This document shows positions 25,843-33,741 of a DNA stretch of 64,000 nt, one piece after another (position 1 is the stretch's first letter; each line of letters opens with the position of its first letter). The stretch covers positions 896,001 to 960,000 of the forward strand of contig NZ_CP011008.1 of the NCBI RefSeq assembly GCF_001578185.1, read 5' to 3'. Both the position numbers and the translations under genes were made by a program. Source of the DNA: Peribacillus simplex. GTDB taxonomy: Bacteria > Bacillota > Bacilli > Bacillales > DSM-1321. The notes beneath the pieces are model-generated. The model was not told the origin of the DNA, made no database searches, and saw nothing but the letters and a program-made list of their open reading frames with translations.

Positions 25843-27276
25843 ATGCTGCTCAAATATTTTTATGATGAGAAACTGGCCCAAGCTTCATACCTTGTGGGAT
25901 GCCAAGCTACTGGCGAAGCGATCATTGTTGATCCGTCACGTAATGTAGAACCTTACATAAAAATGGCAAGAGCAAATGGTGTGAGGATCGTGGGTGTAAC
26001 GGAAACACACATCCATGCCGATTTTTTGTCTGGTTCACAGGAGCTGGCTTCCAGGCTTGGGGCAACATTGTACTTATCTGATGAGGGAGGGCCGGACTGG
26101 AAATATGAGTACGTAACTGGGTATGAACACCGCTTTCTAAGAAATGGAGATGTATTTACGATTGGAAATATCCATTTTGAGGTGATTCATTCACCAGGAC
26201 ACACACCTGAACATATATCACTGCTTATAACAGATGGGGGTACAGTTACCAAGGATCCACTCGGGATATTTACTGGTGATTTTGTATTTGTCGGTGATGT
26301 GGGGCGCCCCGATTTATTAGAAAAAGCCGCAGGGGTGCACGGGTCCTCGGAAAAAATGGCACGCAAGATGTATCGGTCTCTGCAGCAGTTTAAAAATCTT
26401 CCTGACTATCTGCAAGTATGGCCAGGGCATGGAGCGGGCAGTGCCTGTGGAAAAGCGCTAGGAGCAATCCCATCATCAACCATCGGATATGAAAAACGGA
26501 CAAATTGGGCACTGCAATATGATAATGAGGAGGGCTTTATAGAAGCGCTGTTGGCTGGACAGCCGGAGGCACCCTCTTATTTTTCAATGATGAAGCGGTT
26601 GAACAAAGAGGGTGCGCAGCAAATTCGAAGTATAGCAGCGCCACTTCGTATGGCGGTTTCAATAGATATTGTACTGGAATGGGCGAAACAGGGAATTGTC
26701 ATTGATACACGTCCGGCCAGTGAATTTGCCAAAAAGCATATACAAGGTGTAATTAATATCCCTTATAACAAATCATTTATAACCTGGGCGGGATGGCTGT
26801 TGGACTATGACCGACCTTTATATCTTCTCGCAAGCAATGATGTTGTGGAAATTATTGTGAATGATCTCCAGTCCATTGGATTGGATCACGTCGTTGCAAC
26901 AATGGAACCATATATCGATGAGATGGCAGGAGAAATTGATTCGCGTGTAATGAAGTATGAAGAAGTGACAATGGACAAGTTAGATGTTGCTACTCAATCA
27001 GACCGTATATATGTGCTTGATGTCCGAAGCATGGGCGAATGGGAGGAAGGCCATATTCCGCAGGCGAAGCATGTGATGCTTGGTCATTTACAAGAACAGG
27101 CACACAAAATTCCACATGATAAACCAATTTTGGTTTATTGCAAAACCGGCGGAAGATCGGCCATCGCTGCAAGCCTTCTACAAGTTCATGGTTTTAAAGA
27201 AGTACAAAGCCTTGTAGGCGGATATGAGGAATGGAGAAAACAGCAGAAGTTGCGCCCTGCCAGAGATGCTAAATGA
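25843..27276 (+). CDS. Persulfide dioxygenase-rhodanese fusion (CstB-like)
   Basis: 477 residues. Residues 1-250 are an ETHE1-type metallo-beta-lactamase fold: THIHADF (His56, His58, Asp60), HSPGHTPEH (His120), FTGDFVF (Asp146), WPGHG (His195). Residues about 275-365 are a rhodanese fold without the active cysteine (LYLLASND in its place), and about 375-470 is an active rhodanese with Cys433 in VYCKTGGRS. This three-part build matches staphylococcal CstB; Cys20 and Cys202 sit where CstB has its dioxygenase-domain cysteines (from memory). It should oxidise glutathione-free persulfides, such as CoA or bacillithiol persulfide, to sulfite or thiosulfate. Confidence 0.93.
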   Translation: MLLKYFYDEKLAQASYLVGCQATGEAIIVDPSRNVEPYIKMARANGVRIVGVTETHIHADFLSGSQELASRLGATLYLSDEGGPDWKYEYVTGYEHRFLRNGDVFTIGNIHFEVIHSPGHTPEHISLLITDGGTVTKDPLGIFTGDFVFVGDVGRPDLLEKAAGVHGSSEKMARKMYRSLQQFKNLPDYLQVWPGHGAGSACGKALGAIPSSTIGYEKRTNWALQYDNEEGFIEALLAGQPEAPSYFSMMKRLNKEGAQQIRSIAAPLRMAVSIDIVLEWAKQGIVIDTRPASEFAKKHIQGVINIPYNKSFITWAGWLLDYDRPLYLLASNDVVEIIVNDLQSIGLDHVVATMEPYIDEMAGEIDSRVMKYEEVTMDKLDVATQSDRIYVLDVRSMGEWEEGHIPQAKHVMLGHLQEQAHKIPHDKPILVYCKTGGRSAIAASLLQVHGFKEVQSLVGGYEEWRKQQKLRPARDAK

Positions 27277-27398
27277 ATTCTTTGAATTTTATCATACATG
27301 CGAAAATACTTACCATAGTTGCAAATGTGCCAATGCTTAGAATGGAAAATTTTTAAAATAATCACCGCGGTATAAGGAGATTTTATAGAAGAAATGGG

Positions 27399-27416
27399 TT
27401 GGCATGGCAATTGCAT
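27399..27416 (+). promoter_or_regulatory. Sigma-54 promoter of the PatB-like C-S lyase gene
   Basis: TTGGCATGGCAATTGCAT is an almost ideal -24/-12 element with ten bases between GG and GC. It lies about 50 bases before the ATG at 27466. It shares GTTGGCATGG and a following ATATAAA with the promoter at 23944. AATGG-A-A boxes lie 60-61 bases upstream of both. Confidence 0.88.
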
Positions 27417-27465
27417 ATATAAAGAGGCAAGGTACACAAGCGAACATGAGAAGGAGAGATACTCG

Positions 27466-28647
27466 ATGAAATATAATTTCGACCAAGAAATCCGTCGACT
27501 GAACACTGATTGTGAAAAATGGGATAAACTTGAAAGTCAATTTGGGGTAAAGGATGTTATACCGATGTGGGTGGCCGATATGGATTTTCAGTCTCCACAA
27601 CCTATCATCGAAGCATTAAAACAGCGTGTGGAGCACGGTGTATATGGCTACACACTTAGACCGGACTCTTATATGGAATCGATTGTAAGTTGGCTAAAAC
27701 GAAGACATCGATGGTCCATTGAGAAAGAATGGATTACCCACAGCCCAGGTGTGATTCCAGCCCTATCGTTGGCGATTCAGTCCTTCACTCAGAAAGGGGA
27801 CAAAATAATTATCCAACCTCCTGTATACCATCATTTTGCCCGTGTGATTCAAGCGAACGGCCGTGAAATTGTAAACAACCCGCTTAAGCTTGAAAATGGA
27901 CATTATTCCATAGATTTCGCAGACCTAGAGGCAAAGATGGATTCAACGGTAAAAATGTTGATTTTGTGTAGTCCTCATAACCCGATTGGAAGGGTATGGA
28001 GCAAAGAAGAATTGACAAGATTGGGACAGATTTGCATGAAGCATAACATTCTCGTTGTGGCAGATGAAATTCATTGTGACTTTGTTTATAAGACACATAC
28101 TCACATTCCTTTTGCCTCTATATCAGAAGAGTTTGCAAATCATTCTCTTACCTGCATTGCGCCAAGCAAAACTTTTAACCTGATGGGTGTACAGACGTCA
28201 AGTATCATTATTCCAAATCAACAACTGCGCGATAGGTATGATCGAGAACTTAATACATTATCCATTGGTTCGCCGAACATATTTGGCGTTGTTGCGTTAG
28301 AGGCTGCTTACCGACACGGAGAAGAATGGCTGGATCAGCTCCTTGAATATTTGCAGGGGAATTTGGAATTCACTCTGAATTACTTCAGCAAAAGCATCCC
28401 GCAAATTAAAGTCATCCAGCCGGAAGGCACATACCTTGTATGGCTGGATTGCCGGGAACTGGGTTTTTCAGTTAAAGAATTGGATGAATTTATGTTACGC
28501 AAAGCAAGGGTTGCAATGAATGAAGGGCTCATTTTCGGTATGGAAGGTGAAGGGTTCATGCGGCTCAATATTGCTTGTCCGCGTTCGATGTTGAAAAATG
28601 CTTTGGATGGCATAGAAAAAGCTATCTCCTCTTTGTGTAAAGCGTAG
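27466..28647 (+). CDS. PLP-dependent C-S beta-lyase (PatB/MalY family)
   Basis: 393-residue fold type I PLP enzyme. VIPMWVADMDF near the N-terminus, the PLP-pocket CSPHNPIGRVW, VVADEIHCDF and the Schiff-base Lys in APSKTFNLMG are those of PatB/MalY cystathionine beta-lyases, which cleave cystathionine, cysteine or S-conjugates to pyruvate, ammonia and a thiol or H2S. ATG 27466 follows GAAGGAGAG; the in-frame codons further upstream lie within the sigma-54 promoter and cannot be translated from it. Control by sigma-54 and its location beside SQR suggest a catabolic, sulfide-releasing role. Confidence 0.9.
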   Translation: MKYNFDQEIRRLNTDCEKWDKLESQFGVKDVIPMWVADMDFQSPQPIIEALKQRVEHGVYGYTLRPDSYMESIVSWLKRRHRWSIEKEWITHSPGVIPALSLAIQSFTQKGDKIIIQPPVYHHFARVIQANGREIVNNPLKLENGHYSIDFADLEAKMDSTVKMLILCSPHNPIGRVWSKEELTRLGQICMKHNILVVADEIHCDFVYKTHTHIPFASISEEFANHSLTCIAPSKTFNLMGVQTSSIIIPNQQLRDRYDRELNTLSIGSPNIFGVVALEAAYRHGEEWLDQLLEYLQGNLEFTLNYFSKSIPQIKVIQPEGTYLVWLDCRELGFSVKELDEFMLRKARVAMNEGLIFGMEGEGFMRLNIACPRSMLKNALDGIEKAISSLCKA

Positions 28648-28652
28648 AATTT

Positions 28653-28683
28653 ATGCAATAATAAAATTATTTTATTATTGCAT
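28653..28683. promoter_or_regulatory. 31-bp perfect palindrome between lyase and activator genes
   Basis: ATGCAATAATAAAAT and its exact reverse complement flank one central T. No T-run follows, so an operator or mRNA stem is as likely as a terminator. It lies about 25 bases before the activator's start codon. Confidence 0.6.
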
Positions 28684-28709
28684 ATAACGTTATAGCAGAG
28701 GAGGATAAT

Positions 28710-30155
28710 ATGGCAGGCTTTATCGGCATACAGCAGTTTATTCAAGATTACGCTGAGAACACAGCAGGAATCCTTGGTCTGGATATAACCGTGCTTGATG
28801 AAAAGGGCGTTCGCATTAGCGGAACTGGCTACTATAAAGATCTCATTGGCAAAACCGCTCCGGAAGGCTCCTTTTTCAGAATGATATTGGAAACAGGGGA
28901 GCCTGGAGTGGTTTACGACGTGAAAAGAGATGAGTCGCAGTGCAGGAGTTGTAAATTCGTGAATCAATGCAAAGAACTCGCCACCATCGGGTTTCCTATT
29001 GTAAAGCAAGACAAACCAGTTGGCGTCATCGGCATGATTGGTTTTTCCCATGAACAAAAGGAGAAAATGATTATAGAATCAGAGAATCTTATACAGTTTT
29101 TACGCTATGTTAGTACATTGTTGGTCAATAAATTAGCAATGCTGGACCCTGAGAAGGAACCGGGTTGCAAAATTCAAGAAGAGATTCCGATTCCCCCGAA
29201 GGTTTTTACTTTTGAAAACATTCTTGGAAAAGATTCCGGGCTTAAAGATGTTATTAAGAAGGCTAAAAGGATTATAAACAGCCCTTCCACTGTTTTGATC
29301 AGGGGAGATAGCGGAACGGGGAAAGAATTAATTGCCAAAGCGATTCATTTTGAAAGCAAGCGGCGGATGCATTCATTTGTGGCAGTTAATTGCGCTGCCA
29401 TTCCTGAGAGCTTGTTGGAAAGTGAGTTGTTTGGTTATGAGGGTGGCTCATTTACCGGGTCAAAGCGGAATGGGAAACTGGGGAAATTCGAATTAGCACA
29501 TAACGGGACCATTTTTCTTGATGAAATTGGAGATATGCCGCTTTTCTTGCAGCCAAAGTTATTACGGTTTTTACAAGAAAGAGAGATTGAAAGAATCGGT
29601 GGAAAAAAAGCAATCCAGATTAATGTACGGGTGATTGCAGCCACTCACCAAAACCTGGAGGAAATGGTGCGGAATGGCACTTTTCGCGAGGATTTATATT
29701 ATCGTCTCAATGTCATCCCTCTCCATACCAAACCTTTAAGGGAGCGGCGTGATGATATCGCTTTGTATCTTGAACATTTCATGCATAAACATTGTAAGAT
29801 CATGCAAAGACACCCATTGAGATTTGATCCCATGCTGGAACGATGGCTTATAAGCTATGATTGGCCGGGGAATATACGGCAGTTGGAAAACGCCGTAGAA
29901 TATATGGCAAATATGGCTGAATCAGATATCGTCTCCTTCCATGATTTACCTGACTATCTGTTTCAACAGGATCCTCTTTCTGTAGAGTGTAGAGGGTTAA
30001 GTTTAGAACAAATGATTTCTGAATATGAAAAAGACGTAATCCAGAGCTATTTCCTGGCTGAAAAATATCGGCATGATAAGGAACAAATTGCCCGGGAACT
30101 ACAGATTAGCCTCTCTACTCTTTATCGCAAGTTGGAAAAATATAAATTATGTTAA
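28710..30155 (+). CDS. Sigma-54-dependent activator with Cys-containing sensor domain
   Basis: 481-residue enhancer-binding protein. N-terminal domain (1-150) is GAF-like with three clustered cysteines, Cys78, Cys81 and Cys87 (CRSCKFVNQC), a possible metal or sulfur-sensing site. The AAA+ domain has Walker A GDSGTGKE (about 199), loop GSFTGS in place of GAFTGA, Walker B TIFLDEIGDMP and RLNVIPLHTKPLRER, then a Fis-type HTH (ARELQISLSTLYRKLEKY). GAGGAGG ribosome site. Two sigma-54 promoters nearby (23944 and 27399) are its obvious targets. A clostridial cysteine-responsive sigma-54 activator, CdsR, is the closest precedent I recall; orthology is not shown. Confidence 0.88.
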   Translation: MAGFIGIQQFIQDYAENTAGILGLDITVLDEKGVRISGTGYYKDLIGKTAPEGSFFRMILETGEPGVVYDVKRDESQCRSCKFVNQCKELATIGFPIVKQDKPVGVIGMIGFSHEQKEKMIIESENLIQFLRYVSTLLVNKLAMLDPEKEPGCKIQEEIPIPPKVFTFENILGKDSGLKDVIKKAKRIINSPSTVLIRGDSGTGKELIAKAIHFESKRRMHSFVAVNCAAIPESLLESELFGYEGGSFTGSKRNGKLGKFELAHNGTIFLDEIGDMPLFLQPKLLRFLQEREIERIGGKKAIQINVRVIAATHQNLEEMVRNGTFREDLYYRLNVIPLHTKPLRERRDDIALYLEHFMHKHCKIMQRHPLRFDPMLERWLISYDWPGNIRQLENAVEYMANMAESDIVSFHDLPDYLFQQDPLSVECRGLSLEQMISEYEKDVIQSYFLAEKYRHDKEQIARELQISLSTLYRKLEKYKLC

Positions 30156-30204
30156 CTTCATAGAAAATATCTATTTTATCTCAATTAAAGTTTCTTAAAA
30201 TAAA

Positions 30205-30233
30205 AGCGGGAGAGTGCATATCATTTTCTCGCC
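30205..30233 (+). terminator. Weak hairpin after the activator gene
   Basis: GCGGGAGA...TCTCGCC stem followed by an AT-rich tract without a clean T-run. Confidence 0.4.
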
Positions 30234-30395
30234 TAAATTTTAGAAGGGTGAGGACAAAAGCTGAAGGTATAGAGATATTTTATAAAATAACTGAAAGTTC
30301 TGTAAATGAATGATGAAGAGATTTATTGAAATAACAGCCAGATGAACCTTGCATACAAGTTGTATTTGAACAATGAGTAAAAAGGGGGATACACT

Positions 30396-31874
30396 ATGGG
30401 GAAATTAGAAGCAGAGATAAGTAACACCCTAGAAGAGCGAAATTCAAAAGGATCATTACAAAGGAAGCTGCAATCCAGACATTTAACGATGATGGCTATA
30501 GGTGGCGCTATCGGAACTGGATTGTTTGTATCCAGCGGATCGACGATTAGCACTGCGGGGCCGGGGGGAGCGCTTGCTGCATACATTCTGGTAGGGATCA
30601 TGGTCTATTTTGTTATGAATAGTTTAGGAGAGCTATCGGCCTTCTTACCGCTCCCGGGGGCCTTTGACATCTATGCCTCAAAGTACATTGATCCTGCATT
30701 AGGCTTTGCATTAGGTTGGAACTATTGGTATACAACCGCGATAACGGTTCCTGCAGATTTGGTGGCCTCTACTCTTATTATGAAGTATTGGTTTCCGGAC
30801 TCACCTTCTATCTTGTGGAGTGCACTATTTCTGGGTTTGTTGCTAATCTTAAATGTTTTATCAGTCAAGGCATATGGGGAAAGTGAATACTGGTTTGCCG
30901 GCATTAAGGTCATCTCGATCATCGTATTTCTCGTTATTGGGGTTGCCATGATTTTTGGAATTATGGGAGGACATGCGGTCGGGTTCAGTAACTTTACACA
31001 AGGAGATGCTCCTTTCCATGGCGGGCTTGTATCTATCTTTAGTGTAGTGCTCATCGCGGGCTTTGCGTTCCAGGGAACTGAGGTGATTGCGACGGCAGCC
31101 GGTGAAACCGAAAATCCATCGAAAAACGTACCGAAAGCGATTCGGTCAATCTTCTGGCGAATCCTTATTTTCTACGTGTTGACGATTTTTGTTATCGGTT
31201 TAATTATTCCTTATACGGATCCAAACCTGCTTAAATCGGGTGTTCAAAATGTATCTATCAGCCCTTTCACGCTTGTTCTTCAAAGAGCTGGGTTGGCATT
31301 AGCCGCTTCCGTCATGAATGCTGTGCTGCTTACATCTGTTTTATCAGCAGCAAATTCAGCAATGTATGCTTCTTCACGTATGCTATGGGCACTGGCGAAA
31401 GAAGGAAAGGCACCACGAATCTTTGCACGGCTTAACAGGAAGGGAATTCCCATGTGGGCCCTTTGTACAACTGCTTTTATAGGACTTGCCTCTTTTTTGG
31501 CTTCCCTTTTTGGAAATGGTTCAGTTTTCATTTGGTTGATAAATGCTTCAGCCCTTACCGGATTTATCAAATGGTTCGGGATTGCCGTTAGTCATTACCG
31601 CTTCCGTAAAGCCTATGTAGCCCAAGGCAGAGATCTAAATGAATTGCCGTTTAAAGCCAAATGGTACCCGCTGGGCCCGGTCATCACGCTATTATTTTTT
31701 GTGGTTTTCATTTTTGGGCAGACTTTTTTTTACGGAGATCAAATTAGCTGGGCAGAAATTATAGCGACGTATATAGGTCTTCCTATTTTCTTGCTTCTCT
31801 GGCTTGGTTATAAAATCATTAAGAAAACAAAAATAGTTCCTCTGATGGAGTGTGATTTTGAGCGCAAAGAATAA
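30396..31874 (+). CDS. Amino-acid permease (AAT/LysP-like, APC superfamily)
   Basis: 492-residue, 12-TM permease. The N-terminus LQSRHLTMMAIGGAIGTGLF and GPGGALAAY are the amino-acid transporter family signature; GFAFQGTEVIATAAGETENP is the consensus loop. It resembles lysine/S-methylmethionine-type permeases. AAGGGGG precedes the ATG. Because RidA and D-cysteine desulfhydrase follow immediately, import of cysteine, cystine or a D-amino acid is plausible, by context only. A dyad ATACAA-G-TTGTAT lies at 30354-30366 upstream. Confidence 0.85.
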   Translation: MGKLEAEISNTLEERNSKGSLQRKLQSRHLTMMAIGGAIGTGLFVSSGSTISTAGPGGALAAYILVGIMVYFVMNSLGELSAFLPLPGAFDIYASKYIDPALGFALGWNYWYTTAITVPADLVASTLIMKYWFPDSPSILWSALFLGLLLILNVLSVKAYGESEYWFAGIKVISIIVFLVIGVAMIFGIMGGHAVGFSNFTQGDAPFHGGLVSIFSVVLIAGFAFQGTEVIATAAGETENPSKNVPKAIRSIFWRILIFYVLTIFVIGLIIPYTDPNLLKSGVQNVSISPFTLVLQRAGLALAASVMNAVLLTSVLSAANSAMYASSRMLWALAKEGKAPRIFARLNRKGIPMWALCTTAFIGLASFLASLFGNGSVFIWLINASALTGFIKWFGIAVSHYRFRKAYVAQGRDLNELPFKAKWYPLGPVITLLFFVVFIFGQTFFYGDQISWAEIIATYIGLPIFLLLWLGYKIIKKTKIVPLMECDFERKE

Positions 31875-31972
31875 GAGGGAAGGCTTGTGTGAATGTAAGT
31901 GTTTTATTCAAAGGAGAATTAAATTCAATTCCGTTTTTTAATAGGATTGCAAAAAAAAAAGAGGTGGTTTAT

Positions 31973-32350
31973 ATGTTAAAAGAAACAATCATAACCAATG
32001 AAGCCCCAAAGGCTATCGGTCCTTATTCACAAGGTATTAAAGTAGGAAATGTAGTGTATACTTCAGGGCAGCTTCCCATTCATCCTGAAACTGGAGAAAT
32101 GCCTGATAATATTGAGGAGCAAACAAGGGTGTCATTGGAGAATCTTAAGAAAGTTATAGAAGCGGCGGGAGCAAACTTACAGCAGGTAATAAAAACAACG
32201 GTTTTTTTAAGCGATATGAGTCACTTTGCTGCAATGAATCATGTATATGGAGAATTTTTTTTGGATGATTATCCTGCTAGAAGTGCGATTGAAGTTGCTC
32301 GTTTACCTAAAGATGCTTTGATTGAAATCGAAGCAATTGCTATAATCTAA
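31973..32350 (+). CDS. ridA: RidA family enamine/imine deaminase
   Basis: 125-residue YjgF/RidA protein, the standard length. Signature: IGPYSQGIKVGNVVYTSGQ, and near the C-terminus YPARSAIEVARLP with the catalytic Arg. ATG 31973 follows GAGGTGG; the in-frame codons upstream lack a ribosome site. RidA hydrolyses the reactive 2-aminoacrylate released by PLP enzymes that eliminate from cysteine or serine. That fits its position next to D-cysteine desulfhydrase and the C-S lyase. Confidence 0.92.
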   Translation: MLKETIITNEAPKAIGPYSQGIKVGNVVYTSGQLPIHPETGEMPDNIEEQTRVSLENLKKVIEAAGANLQQVIKTTVFLSDMSHFAAMNHVYGEFFLDDYPARSAIEVARLPKDALIEIEAIAII

Positions 32351-32371
32351 TAATAATAATAATAATAATAG
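32348..32371. repeat. (TAA)8 trinucleotide tract
   Basis: Eight TAA/AAT units begin with the stop codon of ridA and run straight into the following terminator stem. Slippage here would not change the protein but could change the spacing of the attenuator hairpin. Confidence 0.85.
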
Positions 32372-32407
32372 AAAAGAGAACGTCAAATTGATATTCTCTT
32401 TTCTTTA
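32372..32407 (+). terminator. Terminator/attenuator between ridA and dcyD
   Basis: AAAAGAGAA / TTCTCTTTT stem with a T-rich tail. It would reduce read-through into the desulfhydrase gene. Confidence 0.65.
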
Positions 32408-32454
32408 CTTTACATAGGGTAGTCCTAGACAGAGAATACAGGAGGAGAATTAAT

Positions 32455-33450
32455 ATGAATTTAGCGCAATTCCCGAGACGTCGATATACACCAACAAATA
32501 CACCCATGGAGAAATTACATCATTTTTCTGAAGTACTTGGGGGCCCATCCATTTATCTTAAACGAGATGATTTACTTGGGCTGACGGCTGGTGGAAATAA
32601 AACAAGAAAACTAGAGTTCCTTGTAGCCGATGCAATGGAAAAAGGTGCGGATACCTTAATTACATGTGGGGGCATTCAATCAAATCATTGCCGCTTAACA
32701 CTAGCCGCTGCCGTTAAAGAGAAAATGAATTGCATCCTTGTGTTGGAAGAGGACCTTTCAGAAAGTTCAGAGCCGGATTTTAACGGTAACTATTTTCTGT
32801 ATCATTTATTGGGCGCTGAACAAATCAAAGTTGTACCTAATGGAACAGACTTGATGAAAGAAATGCAGAAAGTAGCTAAAGAGGTAACGGAAGAGGGATA
32901 TAAACCTTATATAATTCCGGTAGGGGGATCGAATACAATTGGTGCAACGGGATATGTTGCTTGTGCTCAGGAGATTTTGACACAGTCCTTTGATCAAGGA
33001 GTCAATGTGAATGCTGTTGTTTGTGTAAGCGGCAGCGGGGGAATGCATGCAGGTTTGGTGACTGGATTTTATGGCAATCAAAGTAAAATACCGGTAATCG
33101 GAATAAACGTAAGCAGAGGAAAAGCCGAACAAGAAGAGAAAGTTTTTCAGCTTGTTAAAGAAACTTCAGCACACATCGGCGTTCCGAATTCAATCCCTCG
33201 TGAGGCTGTTGTGTGTTTTGATGAGTATGTCGGACCTGGTTATGCTTTACCTACGCCTGAAATGGTGGAAGCTGTCAAGCTCATGGCCAGAACAGAAGGG
33301 ATTTTACTGGATCCGGTTTATACGGGTAAAGCGGCAGCGGGACTCATTGATTTAGTAAAAAAAGGCACATTTAAGCCGGATGATAACATTCTATTCGTAC
33401 ACTCTGGCGGCGCCTCTTCGTTATACGCCAATACTTCCCTCTTTTATTGA
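32455..33450 (+). CDS. dcyD: D-cysteine desulfhydrase
   Basis: 331-residue fold type II PLP enzyme of the ACC deaminase/D-cysteine desulfhydrase family. PLP Lys lies in GGNKTRKLEFLVADA, preceded by YLKRDDLLGLT; GGIQSNHCRLT and SGSGGMHAGL bind PLP and substrate; a C-terminal HSGGASSLY. The enzyme turns D-cysteine into pyruvate, ammonia and H2S (some homologues also take L-cysteine or ACC). AGGAGG precedes the ATG. Last gene of the permease-ridA-dcyD set; the H2S would feed the SQR pathway encoded upstream. Confidence 0.9.
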   Translation: MNLAQFPRRRYTPTNTPMEKLHHFSEVLGGPSIYLKRDDLLGLTAGGNKTRKLEFLVADAMEKGADTLITCGGIQSNHCRLTLAAAVKEKMNCILVLEEDLSESSEPDFNGNYFLYHLLGAEQIKVVPNGTDLMKEMQKVAKEVTEEGYKPYIIPVGGSNTIGATGYVACAQEILTQSFDQGVNVNAVVCVSGSGGMHAGLVTGFYGNQSKIPVIGINVSRGKAEQEEKVFQLVKETSAHIGVPNSIPREAVVCFDEYVGPGYALPTPEMVEAVKLMARTEGILLDPVYTGKAAAGLIDLVKKGTFKPDDNILFVHSGGASSLYANTSLFY

Positions 33451-33540
33451 GGTATAATTATATTATATAGTGTACCCATCAAAACAAGTAGAAAGATGGG
33501 CAGGGAATATCCTCTCTTATAGGGAATAAACTCCAAACTG

Positions 33541-33566
33541 AGGGAGCCAATAAATTTGGCTCCCTG
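33541..33566. terminator. Hairpin after dcyD
   Basis: AGGGAGCCAA / TTGGCTCCCT perfect 10-bp stem with a 5-base loop, followed by a weak TGTTCCT tail, about 90 bases after dcyD. Confidence 0.6.
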
Positions 33567-33741
33567 TTCCTATTTAAAAAATAAAATTTATCATTATCAA
33601 ATCATTGATAGGGTAATGCAATAAAGAATACCCCCGCTGAAGTTTTGTATTTTTTATCTTAGCTAGGGACTTTCAGAATTTACCCTAATATTGATCATTT
33701 GATGCATTTTTGCAACCCCCGGGAGACCCAATTCTCAATTA

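Noticed and set aside
28380..29057. 225-codon minus-strand frame across the lyase/activator junction
   Set aside because: It crosses two well-supported genes and the palindrome between them; no ribosome site or family resemblance.
30340..30360. TTGCAT before the amino-acid permease gene as a third sulfur-regulon sigma-54 promoter
   Set aside because: The -12-like TTGCAT lacks GG twelve bases upstream (CA is found), and GG is invariant in sigma-54 promoters.
32348..32371. TAA repeat as a possible CRISPR or satellite array
   Set aside because: Units are 3 bases with no spacers; it is a simple microsatellite.
33594..33612. TTATCATTATCAAATCATTGATA as a Fur box
   Set aside because: Only about 10 of 15 positions fit and no suitably placed gene start is nearby.
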